A stretch of 64,000 nt of DNA, taken from contig NZ_JAUSXB010000001.1 in NCBI RefSeq assembly GCF_030823375.1, positions 372,001 to 436,000 of the forward strand, read 5' to 3'. This document shows positions 34,484 to 43,864 of the stretch, in pieces. The number at the start of each line of letters is the position of its first letter. The first letter of the stretch is position 1. The stretch is from Pseudarthrobacter siccitolerans. Lineage in GTDB: Bacteria > Actinomycetota > Actinomycetes > Actinomycetales > Micrococcaceae. A program made the translations under genes and the position numbers. Below the pieces are notes generated by a model that was given only the letters and a program-made list of their open reading frames with translations, ran no database searches and had not been told where the DNA came from.

Positions 34484-35893
34484 TCAGGAAATGCGTGCGG
34501 CGGGTGCAGCGTCCGCTGCGGCCTCAGCGTGCCGTTCGGCCACTTTGTCCACCGACTCGCGCACACTCGGGTACTTCTCGACGGCGGCCTTGACGGCGTT
34601 CGGCACGAGGTGCAGGTTATTCGCAGCGAGCTGGCGCTCCGCCTCATCCGGCTCGGGGACTTCCTGGCCCTTGGAGAGCACGGTGATTCCCGATTCGGTG
34701 ACCTTGAAACCGCGGGCGCGGTCCAGGTCCGGGTCCAGGCCGATGGCAGCACCGGCCGGTACCTTGACGTTTTTGTCGATGATGGCGCGGTTGATCACTG
34801 CCCCTTCGCCGATCTGGACCTTGTCCATCAGGACGGAATCGATGACCCGGCTGCTGGTTCCCACGAAGACGTCGTTGGAAAGGACCGAGCCTTCCACCAC
34901 TCCGCCGGAAATCACCACACCGCTGGAAACGATTGAGTCGAGTGCGGTGCCCACGGTGTCGTTCTTGCCGCGGACGAATTTGGCCGGCGGCGAGATGCTC
35001 TGGCGGGTGTAGATGGGCCACTCGGAGTTGTAGAGGTTGAAGACCGGCAGCGGGGAGATGAGGTCAATGTGGGCGTCGTAGAAGGAGTCGATGGTGCCGA
35101 CGTCGCGCCAGTAGGTGCGGTCACGCTCGGTGGAGCCGGGGATGTCGTTCAGCGTGAAGTCGTAGACGCCGGCCTCGCCCTGGTTGACGAAGTACGGGAT
35201 GATGTCCCCGCCCATGTCGTGCTTGGTGTCCAGGCGCTCGGCGTCCACGTGCAGCGCCTCCACCAGGGCGTCGGCGTCGAAGACGTAATTGCCCATGGAG
35301 GCCAGGAACTGTGACGGGTCCGCCGCCAGTCCGGGGGTGCTGGCTGGCTTTTCGACGAAGGCGGCGATCTTCTGGGGATCGTTCTGGTCCACTTCGATCA
35401 CGCCGAATTGGTCGGCCATGTGGAGGGGCTGCCGCACTGCGGCGACCGTTGCCTTGGCCCCGCTGTTCACGTGCTGGGCCACCATCTGTGCGAAGTCCAT
35501 ACGGTAGACGTGGTCGGCGCCGACCACTACAACGATGTCCGGGTTGGCGTCGTGGATGAGGTTCAGCGACTGGTAGATGGCGTTGGCGCTGCCCAGGAAC
35601 CAGCTCTTGCCCACGCGCTGCTGGGCAGGAACAGAAGCCACGTAGTTGCCGAGCTGGGTGGACATGCGCCACGTCTCGGAGATGTGCCGGTCAAGGCTGT
35701 GCGACTTGTACTGGGTCAGCACAACGATCTGCAGATAACGGGAATTCACCAGGTTGGACAGGGCGAAGTCGATCAGCCGGTAACTTCCCGCGAAGGGCAC
35801 GGCGGGTTTGGCCCGGTCTGCCGTCAGTGGCATCAGCCTGTTTCCCTCGCCGCCGGCGAGGACAATGGCCAGGACTCTTTTGTTCAACGGCAT
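34484..35893 (-). CDS. glgC: Glucose-1-phosphate adenylyltransferase GlgC
   Basis: A 469-aa nucleotidyltransferase. It begins [18 protein letters not shown], with the substrate loops [19 protein letters not shown] and [10 protein letters not shown], and ends with the left-handed beta-helix repeat region ([20 protein letters not shown]). It makes ADP-glucose from ATP and glucose-1-phosphate for glycogen and alpha-maltose-1-phosphate. The tail after the helix (Ala/Glu-rich, about 40 residues) is longer than in many homologues. The ATG at 35893 is used because the longer frame has unrelated residues. It is divergent from glgA. Confidence 0.94.
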   Translation of the reverse strand: MPLNKRVLAIVLAGGEGNRLMPLTADRAKPAVPFAGSYRLIDFALSNLVNSRYLQIVVLTQYKSHSLDRHISETWRMSTQLGNYVASVPAQQRVGKSWFLGSANAIYQSLNLIHDANPDIVVVVGADHVYRMDFAQMVAQHVNSGAKATVAAVRQPLHMADQFGVIEVDQNDPQKIAAFVEKPASTPGLAADPSQFLASMGNYVFDADALVEALHVDAERLDTKHDMGGDIIPYFVNQGEAGVYDFTLNDIPGSTERDRTYWRDVGTIDSFYDAHIDLISPLPVFNLYNSEWPIYTRQSISPPAKFVRGKNDTVGTALDSIVSSGVVISGGVVEGSVLSNDVFVGTSSRVIDSVLMDKVQIGEGAVINRAIIDKNVKVPAGAAIGLDPDLDRARGFKVTESGITVLSKGQEVPEPDEAERQLAANNLHLVPNAVKAAVEKYPSVRESVDKVAERHAEAAADAAPAARIS

Positions 35894-35931
35894 AATGGTC
35901 GCTCCTGTACGCCTTCGTAACTCCCCAAGAC

Positions 35932-35981
35932 AGTCCGGCATGCCCGGACTCCTTCACACTAGAACAGTTATGCGTGAAGGA
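35932..35981. promoter_or_regulatory. Two inverted repeats in the glgC-glgA divergent promoter
   Basis: AGTCCGG (35932-35938) and CCGGACT (35944-35950) form a perfect 7-bp repeat with a 5-bp centre. Next to it, TCCTTCAC (35950-35957) and GTGAAGGA (35974-35981) form 8-bp arms; the right arm contains the GAAGGA ribosome binding site of glgA. They lie where operators of both genes would be, and in glgA mRNA the second one could hide the ribosome binding site. Confidence 0.5.
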
Positions 35982-35986
35982 CTACC

Positions 35987-37201
35987 TTGGGTCATGTGCG
36001 AATAGACATTGTGACTAAAGAGTTTCCGCCCGAAATCTATGGTGGCGCCGGGGTCCACGTAGCCGAATTGAGCAGGGTGCTTAGTAAGCATGTTGACCTG
36101 CAGGTTCGTGCTTTTGGTGCTCCCCGCGACGCCGACTATCATGGCGCGGCGGTGACCTCCTACGCGGTGCCCGAGGACCTTGGGACAGCCAACGCGGCCG
36201 TGCAGACGCTCGGGGTGGACCTGCGGATCGTCCCCGATGTTGAAGGCGCGGACCTTGTACATTCGCACACCTGGTACGCCAACATGGCAGGGCACCTGGC
36301 GTCCCTGCTGCACGGCATTCCGCACGTCCTCAGCGCCCACAGCCTGGAGCCGCTGCGCCCCTGGAAGGCGGAGCAGCTCGGCGGCGGGTACGCCCTGTCC
36401 TCCTGGGTGGAAAAGACGGCCTACGAGGCCGCCGCCGCCATCATCGCCGTGTCGGAGGGTATGCGGCAGGACATCCTGCGGAGCTACCCGAACGTTGATC
36501 CGGCGAAGGTCCGCGTGGTCCACAACGGCATCGACGTCGAGCTGTGGCAGCGCGACGAAAATGATGACGCCATCCGCGCTCTGGGCATCGACCCGGACAA
36601 GCCGAGTGTGGTGTTCGTGGGCCGCAACACCCGCCAGAAGGGGGTCCCTTACCTCCTGCGTGCGGCAGCAAAGCTCCCCGCCGACGTCCAGCTGGTCCTG
36701 TGCCTCGGGGCCGCCGACACCCCGGAGCTGGCCGCCGAGACGGCCCGGCTGATTGAGGACCTGCAGCGCGAGCGCACCGGCGTGGTGCTCATCGAGCGCA
36801 TGTTGCCCCGCCACGAGCTGGTCCAGGTGCTCAGCCACGCCACCGCCTTTGCCTGCCCGTCCATCTACGAACCGCTGGGCATCGTGAACCTGGAAGCCAT
36901 GGCATGCGGCGCCGCCGTGGTCGCCAGTGCCACCGGCGGCATTCCCGAGGTGGTGGAGCACGGCCAGACCGGCCTGCTGGTGGAACTGGAGCAGGTCACC
37001 GACGGCACCGGTACACCCCTGGACCCGGAAAAGTTCGTTACGGAATTCGCTGCCGCCCTCACCGAGGTCGTCTCGGATCCGGCCCGCGCCCGCGCTATGG
37101 GGCAGGCCGGCCGGGCGCGCGCCGAAAGGCACTTCTCCTGGGAGTCCATCACGGAAACCACGCTGGAGGTGTACCGCTCCGTACTTCCGGCGCAGAGCTA
37201 G
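35987..37201 (+). CDS. glgA: Glycogen synthase / alpha-maltose-1-phosphate synthase (GT4), GlgA/GlgM type
   Basis: A 404-aa GT-B glycosyltransferase. It has [20 protein letters not shown] at the N-terminus, the acceptor block [32 protein letters not shown] in the linker, and the nucleotide-sugar motif [19 protein letters not shown] with the E-x7-E pair. This short actinobacterial GlgA uses ADP-glucose; in mycobacteria the homologue makes alpha-maltose-1-phosphate for the GlgE route. Starts are TTG at 35987, best placed to the GAAGGA site, or GTG at 35996. It is divergent from glgC. Confidence 0.92.
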   Translation: MGHVRIDIVTKEFPPEIYGGAGVHVAELSRVLSKHVDLQVRAFGAPRDADYHGAAVTSYAVPEDLGTANAAVQTLGVDLRIVPDVEGADLVHSHTWYANMAGHLASLLHGIPHVLSAHSLEPLRPWKAEQLGGGYALSSWVEKTAYEAAAAIIAVSEGMRQDILRSYPNVDPAKVRVVHNGIDVELWQRDENDDAIRALGIDPDKPSVVFVGRNTRQKGVPYLLRAAAKLPADVQLVLCLGAADTPELAAETARLIEDLQRERTGVVLIERMLPRHELVQVLSHATAFACPSIYEPLGIVNLEAMACGAAVVASATGGIPEVVEHGQTGLLVELEQVTDGTGTPLDPEKFVTEFAAALTEVVSDPARARAMGQAGRARAERHFSWESITETTLEVYRSVLPAQS

Positions 37202-37217
37202 CGTTTCCAGCCAAACC

Positions 37218-37259
37218 ACGACGGCGCCGCCCACCTCCCGAGGTGGGCGGCGCCGTCGT
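37218..37259. terminator. Strong two-way hairpin between glgA and the acyl-CoA oxidase gene
   Basis: A perfect 19-bp stem (ACGACGGCGCCGCCCACCT and its complement) closes a four-base CCCG loop. It sits between two convergent genes and should end both transcripts. Confidence 0.85.
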
Positions 37260-37281
37260 CGTTATTGCCGGTGGGAGACGG

Positions 37282-39390
37282 TCAAACGCAGTTCCCGGCG
37301 GTCCGCGCCAGCAGGAGCTTCTCGTCCACGGGCGCCTTGCCGCTCGCCCGCAGGCTGCGGAAGTAGGCGCGCGCCTCGTCCTGCCGTTCCTTCTCCGCGC
37401 CGGTGGCGATGGCTGCGCGCACGTGGTCTTCGCCATACCCGAAAGCGTCCACAAGGTCCAGGGCATGCGGGCGGATTTTCACCAGCAGCCTGTTGATGTA
37501 CTCGCCCACGGTCCGGCCGCGCTGCATGGAGAGGCGGCCGTTCATGAGGTACCAGGACAGGTTCTTCTCGATCAGGGACAGGCCGAACAGGTCCCGCAGC
37601 CAGGTCAGGACCGTCCTGGTGCCGGGGTCCGCAATATCGCCCAGCGCCTCCGTGAAGGCCTCCCACTGGAGCAGTTCGGCATGGGCCTGCGCAGCGTCGA
37701 TCAGTTCGTTCTGGTGCCGGTTGAACAGGGCGGCGCCCTTCTCCTGCGACAACCGCCCCGTGCCCTTGAGCGCTGTTGCGGCCTCAGCCACCATGGTCTG
37801 CACCCGGTCGGTGAGCAGCGCGCGCTGGCCTTCCTCTTCGCGGAGGGCGATGGCAGCCTTCTGCACTGATCCGGAGTCAGCGACGAACTGGGCTACCTGC
37901 CGCAGGCCGGTGCGGTGGATGGCCGCCCCGGTAGCCTGTCCCACCACATACCGGGCCAGCACACCGAAGTCCACGCTGCGGAATTCCTTGGCGTAGTCCG
38001 CCAGGAGCCGCTTGGCCACGAGCTGCAGCAGCACGGTGTTGTCGCCTTCGAAGGTGGCGTACACGTCCAGGTCCGCCCTCAATGAGGCGAAGCGGTTTTC
38101 GATCAGGAAGCCGGCGCCGCCGCAGGTCTCCCGGCATTCCTGCAGGGTGTCCAGCGCGTGCCAGGTGCTGAGCGGCTTCAGTGCGGCCGCGAGGGTTTCC
38201 AGGTCCTGGCGGTCCTCGTCGGTGTCGTGGGCACCCGAAAAGACGTCGTCGAACTTCTGCAGCAGCTGCTCGTGGGCAAAGCCGGCCGCGTAGGTGGTGG
38301 CCAGCCTGGTGAACAGGCGTTTCTGGTGGCGCTGGTAGTCCAGCAGCACTTCCTCTTCGGTGTGCGAGGAGGCGTTGAACTGGCGGCGTTCGGTGGCGTA
38401 CTGAATGGCAGCTGTCAAGGCGACCTTGGAGGCTGCCACGGCCGCACCGTCAAGGGACACGCGGCCTTGCACCAGGGTTCCCAGCATGGTGAAGAAGCGG
38501 CGGCCGGGGCTGGCGATCGGGGAGCTGTAGGCCCCGTCGGAATCAACGTTGCCGTAGCGGTTCAGGAGGTTGGTCCGCGGAATGCGCACGCCGGTGAAGT
38601 GCAGCCGGCCGTTGTCGATCCCGTTGAGCCCGCCCTTGATGCCGTCGTCCTCCCCGCCGATGCCGGGCAGGAACTCCCCGGTTTCCGGGTCGCGGAGGTC
38701 CACGTAGAACGCATGGACTCCATGGTTGACGTCCCGGGTAACCAGCTGGGCGAACACCACGGCGCCCAGGCCGTCAATCGCGGCATTGCCGATGTAGTCC
38801 TTCCACGCTGCGCGGAACGGAGTGTGCACCACGAACTCGTCAGTGGCGGGATCGAACGTAGCGGTGGTGGCAATGCTGGCAACGTCGGAGCCGTGTCCAG
38901 TCTCGGTCATGGCAAAGCAGCCGGGGATCTCAAGGCTCATAATGCCGGGGAGCCACTTGGCGTGGTGCTCAGCCGTGCCGAGGTGCATCACTGCGGATCC
39001 GAAGAGCCCCCACTGCACACCTGCCTTGATCTGCAGCGAAGGATCCGCCACCACGAGTTCCTCAAAGCCCGCGATGTTTCCGCCATGGTCATCGGCGCCA
39101 CCCAGCGACTCCGGGAACGCGCGGTGGACCGCCTCGTTCTCCACCAGGTACTTCAGCTGGCCGGACACCCTGGTGCGGTGCTCGGTGTGCGGAAGTCCCT
39201 CGATCTTGTGCAGCTCTGGACGTTCCGCAAGCGTCCGGGCCTGGCGCCGGATTGCGGCCCACTTCCCCAGGAGTTGTTCACCCAGCGCGTCGACGTCGAC
39301 GGCGGGCTGTGTTTCAGCTGCTCGGGAGGCAGCAGCTGCCGCTGCGGGGCGCTGCCCTCTTCGTGCGGGACGGTCCACTAGTTCAGTCAT
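37282..39390 (-). CDS. Acyl-CoA oxidase
   Basis: A 702-aa acyl-CoA dehydrogenase-fold enzyme of ACOX length. It has FAMTETGHGSDVASIATTAT for FAD and substrate binding, ETCGGAGFLIENRFASLRAD in the C-terminal half, and DVYATFEGDNTVLLQLVAKR, where the Glu of FEGDN is in the place of the catalytic base. The C-terminal 200 residues form the second helical domain found only in oxidases. It introduces the first double bond in acyl-CoA beta-oxidation, passing electrons to oxygen. The ATG is 95 bp after the TetR gene on the same strand, so the two may be co-transcribed. Confidence 0.92.
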   Translation of the reverse strand: MTELVDRPARRGQRPAAAAAASRAAETQPAVDVDALGEQLLGKWAAIRRQARTLAERPELHKIEGLPHTEHRTRVSGQLKYLVENEAVHRAFPESLGGADDHGGNIAGFEELVVADPSLQIKAGVQWGLFGSAVMHLGTAEHHAKWLPGIMSLEIPGCFAMTETGHGSDVASIATTATFDPATDEFVVHTPFRAAWKDYIGNAAIDGLGAVVFAQLVTRDVNHGVHAFYVDLRDPETGEFLPGIGGEDDGIKGGLNGIDNGRLHFTGVRIPRTNLLNRYGNVDSDGAYSSPIASPGRRFFTMLGTLVQGRVSLDGAAVAASKVALTAAIQYATERRQFNASSHTEEEVLLDYQRHQKRLFTRLATTYAAGFAHEQLLQKFDDVFSGAHDTDEDRQDLETLAAALKPLSTWHALDTLQECRETCGGAGFLIENRFASLRADLDVYATFEGDNTVLLQLVAKRLLADYAKEFRSVDFGVLARYVVGQATGAAIHRTGLRQVAQFVADSGSVQKAAIALREEEGQRALLTDRVQTMVAEAATALKGTGRLSQEKGAALFNRHQNELIDAAQAHAELLQWEAFTEALGDIADPGTRTVLTWLRDLFGLSLIEKNLSWYLMNGRLSMQRGRTVGEYINRLLVKIRPHALDLVDAFGYGEDHVRAAIATGAEKERQDEARAYFRSLRASGKAPVDEKLLLARTAGNCV

Positions 39391-39485
39391 GTCGTAGTCC
39401 TTTGTTGGGTGCTGACAGATGGGTGGGAGTTCTGCGGCTCATGAAAGCCACCGGGGCAATAACCGGGGGGGTGGCAGTGGATTCG

Positions 39486-40175
39486 TTATGTCCGCGTGGA
39501 CGGGGACAGTTCAGGGGCAATGCCGACGCAGAGCCAGTCTGTAATCTGCCGCGCCATCACTTCCTGCCCGGGCTTGGCGGGGGAGGCCGGAGTGCTGAGC
39601 CACTGCTCGCCCGCGTTCCGCACCATGCCAATGGCGGCTTTGGGCCAGTAGCCAATAACCGCTTCCTTGCCGTCGCCCAGGTGGGAGCGCATGGGTGTGG
39701 CGATCATTTCGGCGATGGCTTCAAAGAAGTGTCCCAGCGCGGCGGACCCTGCATCGGTGTCTTGGGCGGCGTCCGTGTCGGCGGCGTGGCGGGTCACAAA
39801 GGTGTAGACATTGGGACTTGTGCTGGCCATCTGGAGGTAGGCGGTAACCATGGCCAGCAGTCCTTCCCGGGGTGTGTCGGCGCTCTGCGCGGCCTCCCGG
39901 ATCCGGTGCTGCATCTGGCTGAGGACAACCTCGCCCACCGCCTGCTGGAGTCCTGCCTTGTCACCGAAGTAGCGGTAGAACACGGACTTGGACGTACCTG
40001 CGGCGGTCGCAATGTCCTCCATCGATGCGTCGCTGCCCAGTGCGTGCACGGCCCGGCGGGCTGCCTTGATCAGTTCCCGGCGCCGCTCCTCCCGGTGGCT
40101 CTGCCAGCGTGACGAGCGGCCGTCGGCGCCGGCGGCATCGGACACAGGGGAGGAACCGGTTTGCTGGATGTTCAC
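39486..40175 (-). CDS. TetR-family repressor of the fatty-acid gene cluster
   Basis: A 229-aa regulator. The helix-turn-helix is at about residues 47-72, SDASMEDIATAAGTSKSVFY followed by RYFGDKAGL. The C-terminal ligand domain is of the usual length. The start is GTG at 40175 (VNIQQTGSSPV); the very long upstream frame is antisense to the thiolase gene. The start lies against a perfect operator palindrome shared with the divergent thiolase operon, so the protein should repress itself and that operon, with an acyl-CoA as the likely inducer. Confidence 0.9.
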   Translation of the reverse strand: MNIQQTGSSPVSDAAGADGRSSRWQSHREERRRELIKAARRAVHALGSDASMEDIATAAGTSKSVFYRYFGDKAGLQQAVGEVVLSQMQHRIREAAQSADTPREGLLAMVTAYLQMASTSPNVYTFVTRHAADTDAAQDTDAGSAALGHFFEAIAEMIATPMRSHLGDGKEAVIGYWPKAAIGMVRNAGEQWLSTPASPAKPGQEVMARQITDWLCVGIAPELSPSTRT

Positions 40176-40206
40176 GATACCCAGCGTATCAGGTACGCTG
40201 GGTATC
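40176..40206. promoter_or_regulatory. TetR operator palindrome
   Basis: A perfect inverted repeat with 13-bp arms, GATACCCAGCGTA (40176-40188) and TACGCTGGGTATC (40194-40206), around TCAGG. It starts one base from the TetR GTG and ends 30 bp before the thiolase ATG, so a bound dimer pair would block both genes. Confidence 0.9.
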
Positions 40207-40236
40207 GGTAACCGTACGCGACCCGAGGAGATACCC

Positions 40237-41598
40237 ATGTCCATTGACGGACAGACCACCACCGGACCCGAGTCCGGCACTCCCGCCGCAGCTTCCGCCC
40301 CTGGGCTCCGCAGGGCAGTCATCGTTGGCGGTAACAGGATCCCGTTCGCCCGGGCCGGCGGTGCGTACGCCAAGTCTTCGAACCAGGACATGCTGACGGC
40401 GGCTCTGGACGGGCTGATCGCCCGCTTTGGCCTGCAGGACGAGCTGATCGGGGAAGTGGCCGCGGGCGCCGTGCTGAAGCACTCCCGGGACTTCAACCTC
40501 ACCCGCGAAGCAGTCCTGGGCTCAGCCTTGTCACCCGAAACACCCGCGTATGACCTCCAGCAGGCCTGCGCAACGGGGCTTGAGACCGTCGTGGGCCTGT
40601 CCAACAAGATCAAGCTGGGCCAGATCGACTCGGGAATCGCGGGCGGTGTCGACTCCGCCTCCGACGCACCCGTGGTGGTCAGCGAAGGGCTCCGCGAAGT
40701 CATCCTGGACCTCAACCGGGCCCGGAGCCTTCCCCAGCGGCTGCAGATCCTCAGCCGCCTGCGGCCCAAAGACCTGGCCCCGCTGGCTCCCGGAACCTCC
40801 GAGCCCCGCACAGGTCTTTCCATGGGGGAGCACCAGGCGCTCACCACCTCCCAGTGGAAGGTCTCCCGCGAGGCGCAGGATGAACTGGCGCTCAACAGCC
40901 ACCGGAACCTCGCAGCGGCCTACGACGCCGGGTTCTTCGATGACCTCACCACTCCGTACCGGGGCCTGACCCGGGATGGGAACCTGCGTGCGGACACGTC
41001 ACTGGACAAGCTCGCAGGGCTGAAACCTGTCTTCGGGAAGAACCTTGGCGCCAATGCCACCATGACGGCCGGCAACTCCACTCCGCTGACCGACGGCGCC
41101 TCCACCGTCCTGCTCGCCTCGGAAGAGTGGGCCGACGCCCGGGACCTGCCCAAACTGGCAGCCGTGGTGGATGCCGAAGCTGCCGCCGTGGACTTTGTGC
41201 ACGGCAAGGACGGCCTGCTGATGGCACCGGTCTTCGCCGTCCCCAGGCTGCTCGCCCGGCAGGGGCTCACCCTGGCGGACATTGACTTCTTCGAGATCCA
41301 TGAAGCCTTCGCGTCCACCGTCCTGTGCATGCTCGCCGCATGGGAGGACGAAGACTTCGGGCGGACACGGCTGGGCCTGGAAGGCGCTTTCGGAACCATT
41401 GACCGGTCCAGGTTGAACGTCAACGGGTCTTCCCTCGCTGCCGGCCATCCCTTCGCCGCGACCGGCGGCCGGATCGTCGCTTCGCTTGCCAAGGCCCTGC
41501 ACGCCAAGGCCAGCTCGGAAGGCCGTCCCGCACGGGGGCTGGTCTCGGTCTGTGCGGCCGGCGGACTCGGCGTCGCGGCGATTCTGGAATCACTGTAG
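40237..41598 (+). CDS. Acetyl-CoA C-acetyltransferase (FadI/FadA-type thiolase)
   Basis: A 453-aa thiolase. The nucleophile is Cys111 in DLQQACATGLETVVG; the second active-site region is FFEIHEAFAST (His in place of the Asn of NEAF), then GSSLAAGHPFAATGGRI and the second Cys in SVCAAGGLGVA. It cleaves or forms 3-oxoacyl-CoA. CGAGGAG ribosome binding site lies seven bases before the ATG at 40237. It is the first gene of a three-gene operon with FabG4-type and HtdX-type enzymes, controlled by the divergent TetR. Confidence 0.93.
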   Translation: MSIDGQTTTGPESGTPAAASAPGLRRAVIVGGNRIPFARAGGAYAKSSNQDMLTAALDGLIARFGLQDELIGEVAAGAVLKHSRDFNLTREAVLGSALSPETPAYDLQQACATGLETVVGLSNKIKLGQIDSGIAGGVDSASDAPVVVSEGLREVILDLNRARSLPQRLQILSRLRPKDLAPLAPGTSEPRTGLSMGEHQALTTSQWKVSREAQDELALNSHRNLAAAYDAGFFDDLTTPYRGLTRDGNLRADTSLDKLAGLKPVFGKNLGANATMTAGNSTPLTDGASTVLLASEEWADARDLPKLAAVVDAEAAAVDFVHGKDGLLMAPVFAVPRLLARQGLTLADIDFFEIHEAFASTVLCMLAAWEDEDFGRTRLGLEGAFGTIDRSRLNVNGSSLAAGHPFAATGGRIVASLAKALHAKASSEGRPARGLVSVCAAGGLGVAAILESL

Positions 41599-41606
41599 GG
41601 GCTCCG

Positions 41607-42947
41607 ATGACTGACAAGTACGCACAACTCGTCAACCACGGCCTGGGCAGGAACGTAGCCAAGAAGCTGGGGCTGCCCCAGCCTGCCGTTCTCCGCCGGT
41701 ACCAGCCCGGCCAGCCGCTGGTCACCGGCCCCATTGTGGTCCAGGGAGACACGCCCGGCGCTGACAGCCTGGCCGCCGAACTGCTCTCCTGGGACCTCGA
41801 CGTCAGGAGGCACGCCGTTCCAAGGGAGAAGCTCGGCGCCATCATCCTGGTGCTGGACGACGTGGCACGCCCTGAAGACCTGGCGAAGCCCATTCTGACG
41901 GCCGCGGCTTCCCTTCGGGACCTCGGCCCGGGAGGCCGGATCATCACCGTCTCCCGGCCGGCCTCTGGCGCTTCCTCACCGGCCCAGGCAGCGGCCCGGC
42001 AGGGGGTGGACGGGTTCCTGCGCTCCCTGGCCAAGGAACTGCGTGCCGGTGCCACCGGCAACGGCGTGCTCCTGGGACCGGAAGTGGGGCCAACCAGCCC
42101 CAGTACGTTAGGGGCAGTCCGGTTCTTCCTTTCCGGCCGGTCCGCCTTTGTGGACGGACAGTTCGTGACGGTATCGACGACGGCGGGGGAACTTCCGGAG
42201 GACGCCGCGGAACCGCTGGCTGGACGGGTCGCCGTTGTCACCGGAGCAGCGAGGGGTATTGGTGCTGCCATCGCCCGGACCCTGCACCGCGACGGCGCCA
42301 CACTGGTGCTGGTGGATATCCCGGCGGCCGGCGACCACCTCGCCGAGGTGGCCAACCAGGTCAAAGGCACTGCCCTCCAGCTGGACATCAGCAGAGAGGA
42401 CGCCGGGCAGCGGATCCTCGAGCACGCGGCGCAGCGGCACGGGCGCCTCGACATCATGGTCCACAATGCCGGAATTACCAGGGACAAACTCCTGGCCAAC
42501 ATGGACCAGTCCCGCTGGAGTTCCGTCATCGATATCAACATTGCCGCGCAGCTCCGGATCAACGAGGCCCTGCTCGGGTCCGAACACTTCCGCGCGTCTC
42601 CACGGATAGTCTCCGTGGCGTCCACCAGTGGCATTGCCGGAAACCGCGGCCAGACAAACTACGCGGCCTCCAAGGGAGGCGTGATGGGAATGGTCCGGGC
42701 CACGGCCCCGCTCATTGCTGCCCACGGAGGAACGGTCAACGCCGTGGCCCCGGGCTTCATCGAAACCGAAATGACGGCGCGGATACCTTTTGCCCTGCGG
42801 GAGGTGGGCCGCCGCCTGAACTCGCTGCAGCAGGGCGGGCAGCCAACCGACGTCGCGGAAACAATCGCTTTCCTCGCCAGTAACGCCGCCGGCGGTATCA
42901 ACGGCGAGGTGCTGCGGGTCTGCGGACAGAACTTGGTGGGGGCATGA
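41607..42947 (+). CDS. High-molecular-weight 3-oxoacyl reductase (FabG4 type)
   Basis: A 446-aa two-domain SDR. The N-terminal 200 residues (KYAQLVNHGLGRNVAKKLGL) are a degenerate flavodoxin-like domain; the C-terminal domain has VTGAARGIGAAIARTLHRDG, VHNAGITRDKLL and the active-site set SVASTSGIAGNRGQTNYAAS with Lys. HMW FabG proteins reduce 3-oxoacyl-CoA with NADH. It lies eight bases after the thiolase gene and overlaps the next gene by four bases. Confidence 0.92.
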   Translation: MTDKYAQLVNHGLGRNVAKKLGLPQPAVLRRYQPGQPLVTGPIVVQGDTPGADSLAAELLSWDLDVRRHAVPREKLGAIILVLDDVARPEDLAKPILTAAASLRDLGPGGRIITVSRPASGASSPAQAAARQGVDGFLRSLAKELRAGATGNGVLLGPEVGPTSPSTLGAVRFFLSGRSAFVDGQFVTVSTTAGELPEDAAEPLAGRVAVVTGAARGIGAAIARTLHRDGATLVLVDIPAAGDHLAEVANQVKGTALQLDISREDAGQRILEHAAQRHGRLDIMVHNAGITRDKLLANMDQSRWSSVIDINIAAQLRINEALLGSEHFRASPRIVSVASTSGIAGNRGQTNYAASKGGVMGMVRATAPLIAAHGGTVNAVAPGFIETEMTARIPFALREVGRRLNSLQQGGQPTDVAETIAFLASNAAGGINGEVLRVCGQNLVGA

Positions 42948-43855
42948 CGCCCGCGCAGCCGGTCATCCTCGGCGAGATGCCGTCGCTTTCGAAGCTGTAC
43001 GTCAATGCGGCAGCCCAGGCGGCGCGGCGGCGGCTGCTGGGGACCCATGACGGTACCGCCTTGCCGGCTGAGAGCCATGAGGTCCGCGGGGTCACTGTGG
43101 ACGTGGGGAACCTGACTGCCTACCAGCACCTCATTGGTGAAACCGCCAGTGACGTCCTGCCGGCGGGCTTCATCCACGCGCTCGCGTTCCCCCTCGCCAT
43201 GAGCGTGATGAACAGGGACGACTTTCCACTTCCGCTGCTCGGTATGATCCATCTCCGGAACAGTGTGGAACAACGGTCTCCGGTGCTTTTCACGGACGCC
43301 CTGGACGTCACGGCCCATGTGGAAAACCTGCGCGGCCACCGTGCCGGTACCCAGGTGGACGTGGTCAGCGAAGTACGCCGGGCCGGGCTGGCGGACACCT
43401 GCTGGCGAGGTGTCTCCACCTATCTCGCCAAGGGTGTTTTCCTGCCGGGAATCGACAAGCCCTCGCCCGCGCCCGTGCGTGCCGACTTCAAGGCTCCCGA
43501 TCCCACAGCACAGTGGCAGCTTGGGGTTGATACTGGCAGGGCGTACGCGGCTGTGTCCGGTGACTTCAACCCCATCCACCTCAGCGTGCTTTCAGCGAAA
43601 GCGTTGGGGATGCGGCGCTCAATCGCCCACGGAATGTACCTGGCTTCCCGGGCGCTCGCAGATGTCGGTGCAGTCCGCGGTGATTCCTTCACCTGGGATG
43701 TCGACTTTGAGGCGCCGGTGTTCCTGCCCTGCCGGGTTGCCTTGGATATCAGCAGCGCCGAGGGAACGTCCGGGGCGTGGGAGCGTTCGGACTTCGCAGC
43801 GTGGAACCCCCGTTCGGGCCGCCGGCATTTCAGCGGCTCGGTTGCCGTGCTCTAG
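42944..43855 (+). CDS. HtdX-like 3-hydroxyacyl-thioester dehydratase (MaoC-type)
   Basis: A 303-aa double hotdog protein. The second hotdog holds the hydratase motif DFNPIHLSVLSAKALG followed by IAHGMYLASRALAD, in which Asp and His are catalytic. The first hotdog (residues 1-150) lacks these. It hydrates or dehydrates enoyl/3-hydroxyacyl thioesters and, with the FabG4-like reductase and thiolase before it, gives three steps of beta-oxidation or its reverse. The start overlaps the fabG4 stop (ATGA). Confidence 0.9.
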   Translation: MTPAQPVILGEMPSLSKLYVNAAAQAARRRLLGTHDGTALPAESHEVRGVTVDVGNLTAYQHLIGETASDVLPAGFIHALAFPLAMSVMNRDDFPLPLLGMIHLRNSVEQRSPVLFTDALDVTAHVENLRGHRAGTQVDVVSEVRRAGLADTCWRGVSTYLAKGVFLPGIDKPSPAPVRADFKAPDPTAQWQLGVDTGRAYAAVSGDFNPIHLSVLSAKALGMRRSIAHGMYLASRALADVGAVRGDSFTWDVDFEAPVFLPCRVALDISSAEGTSGAWERSDFAAWNPRSGRRHFSGSVAVL

Positions 43856-43864
43856 GTTTTCGCT

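Noticed and set aside
32817..35012. A 731-codon plus-strand frame across the SDR-fusion and glgC genes
   Set aside because: It spans two well-supported minus-strand genes and has no family features.
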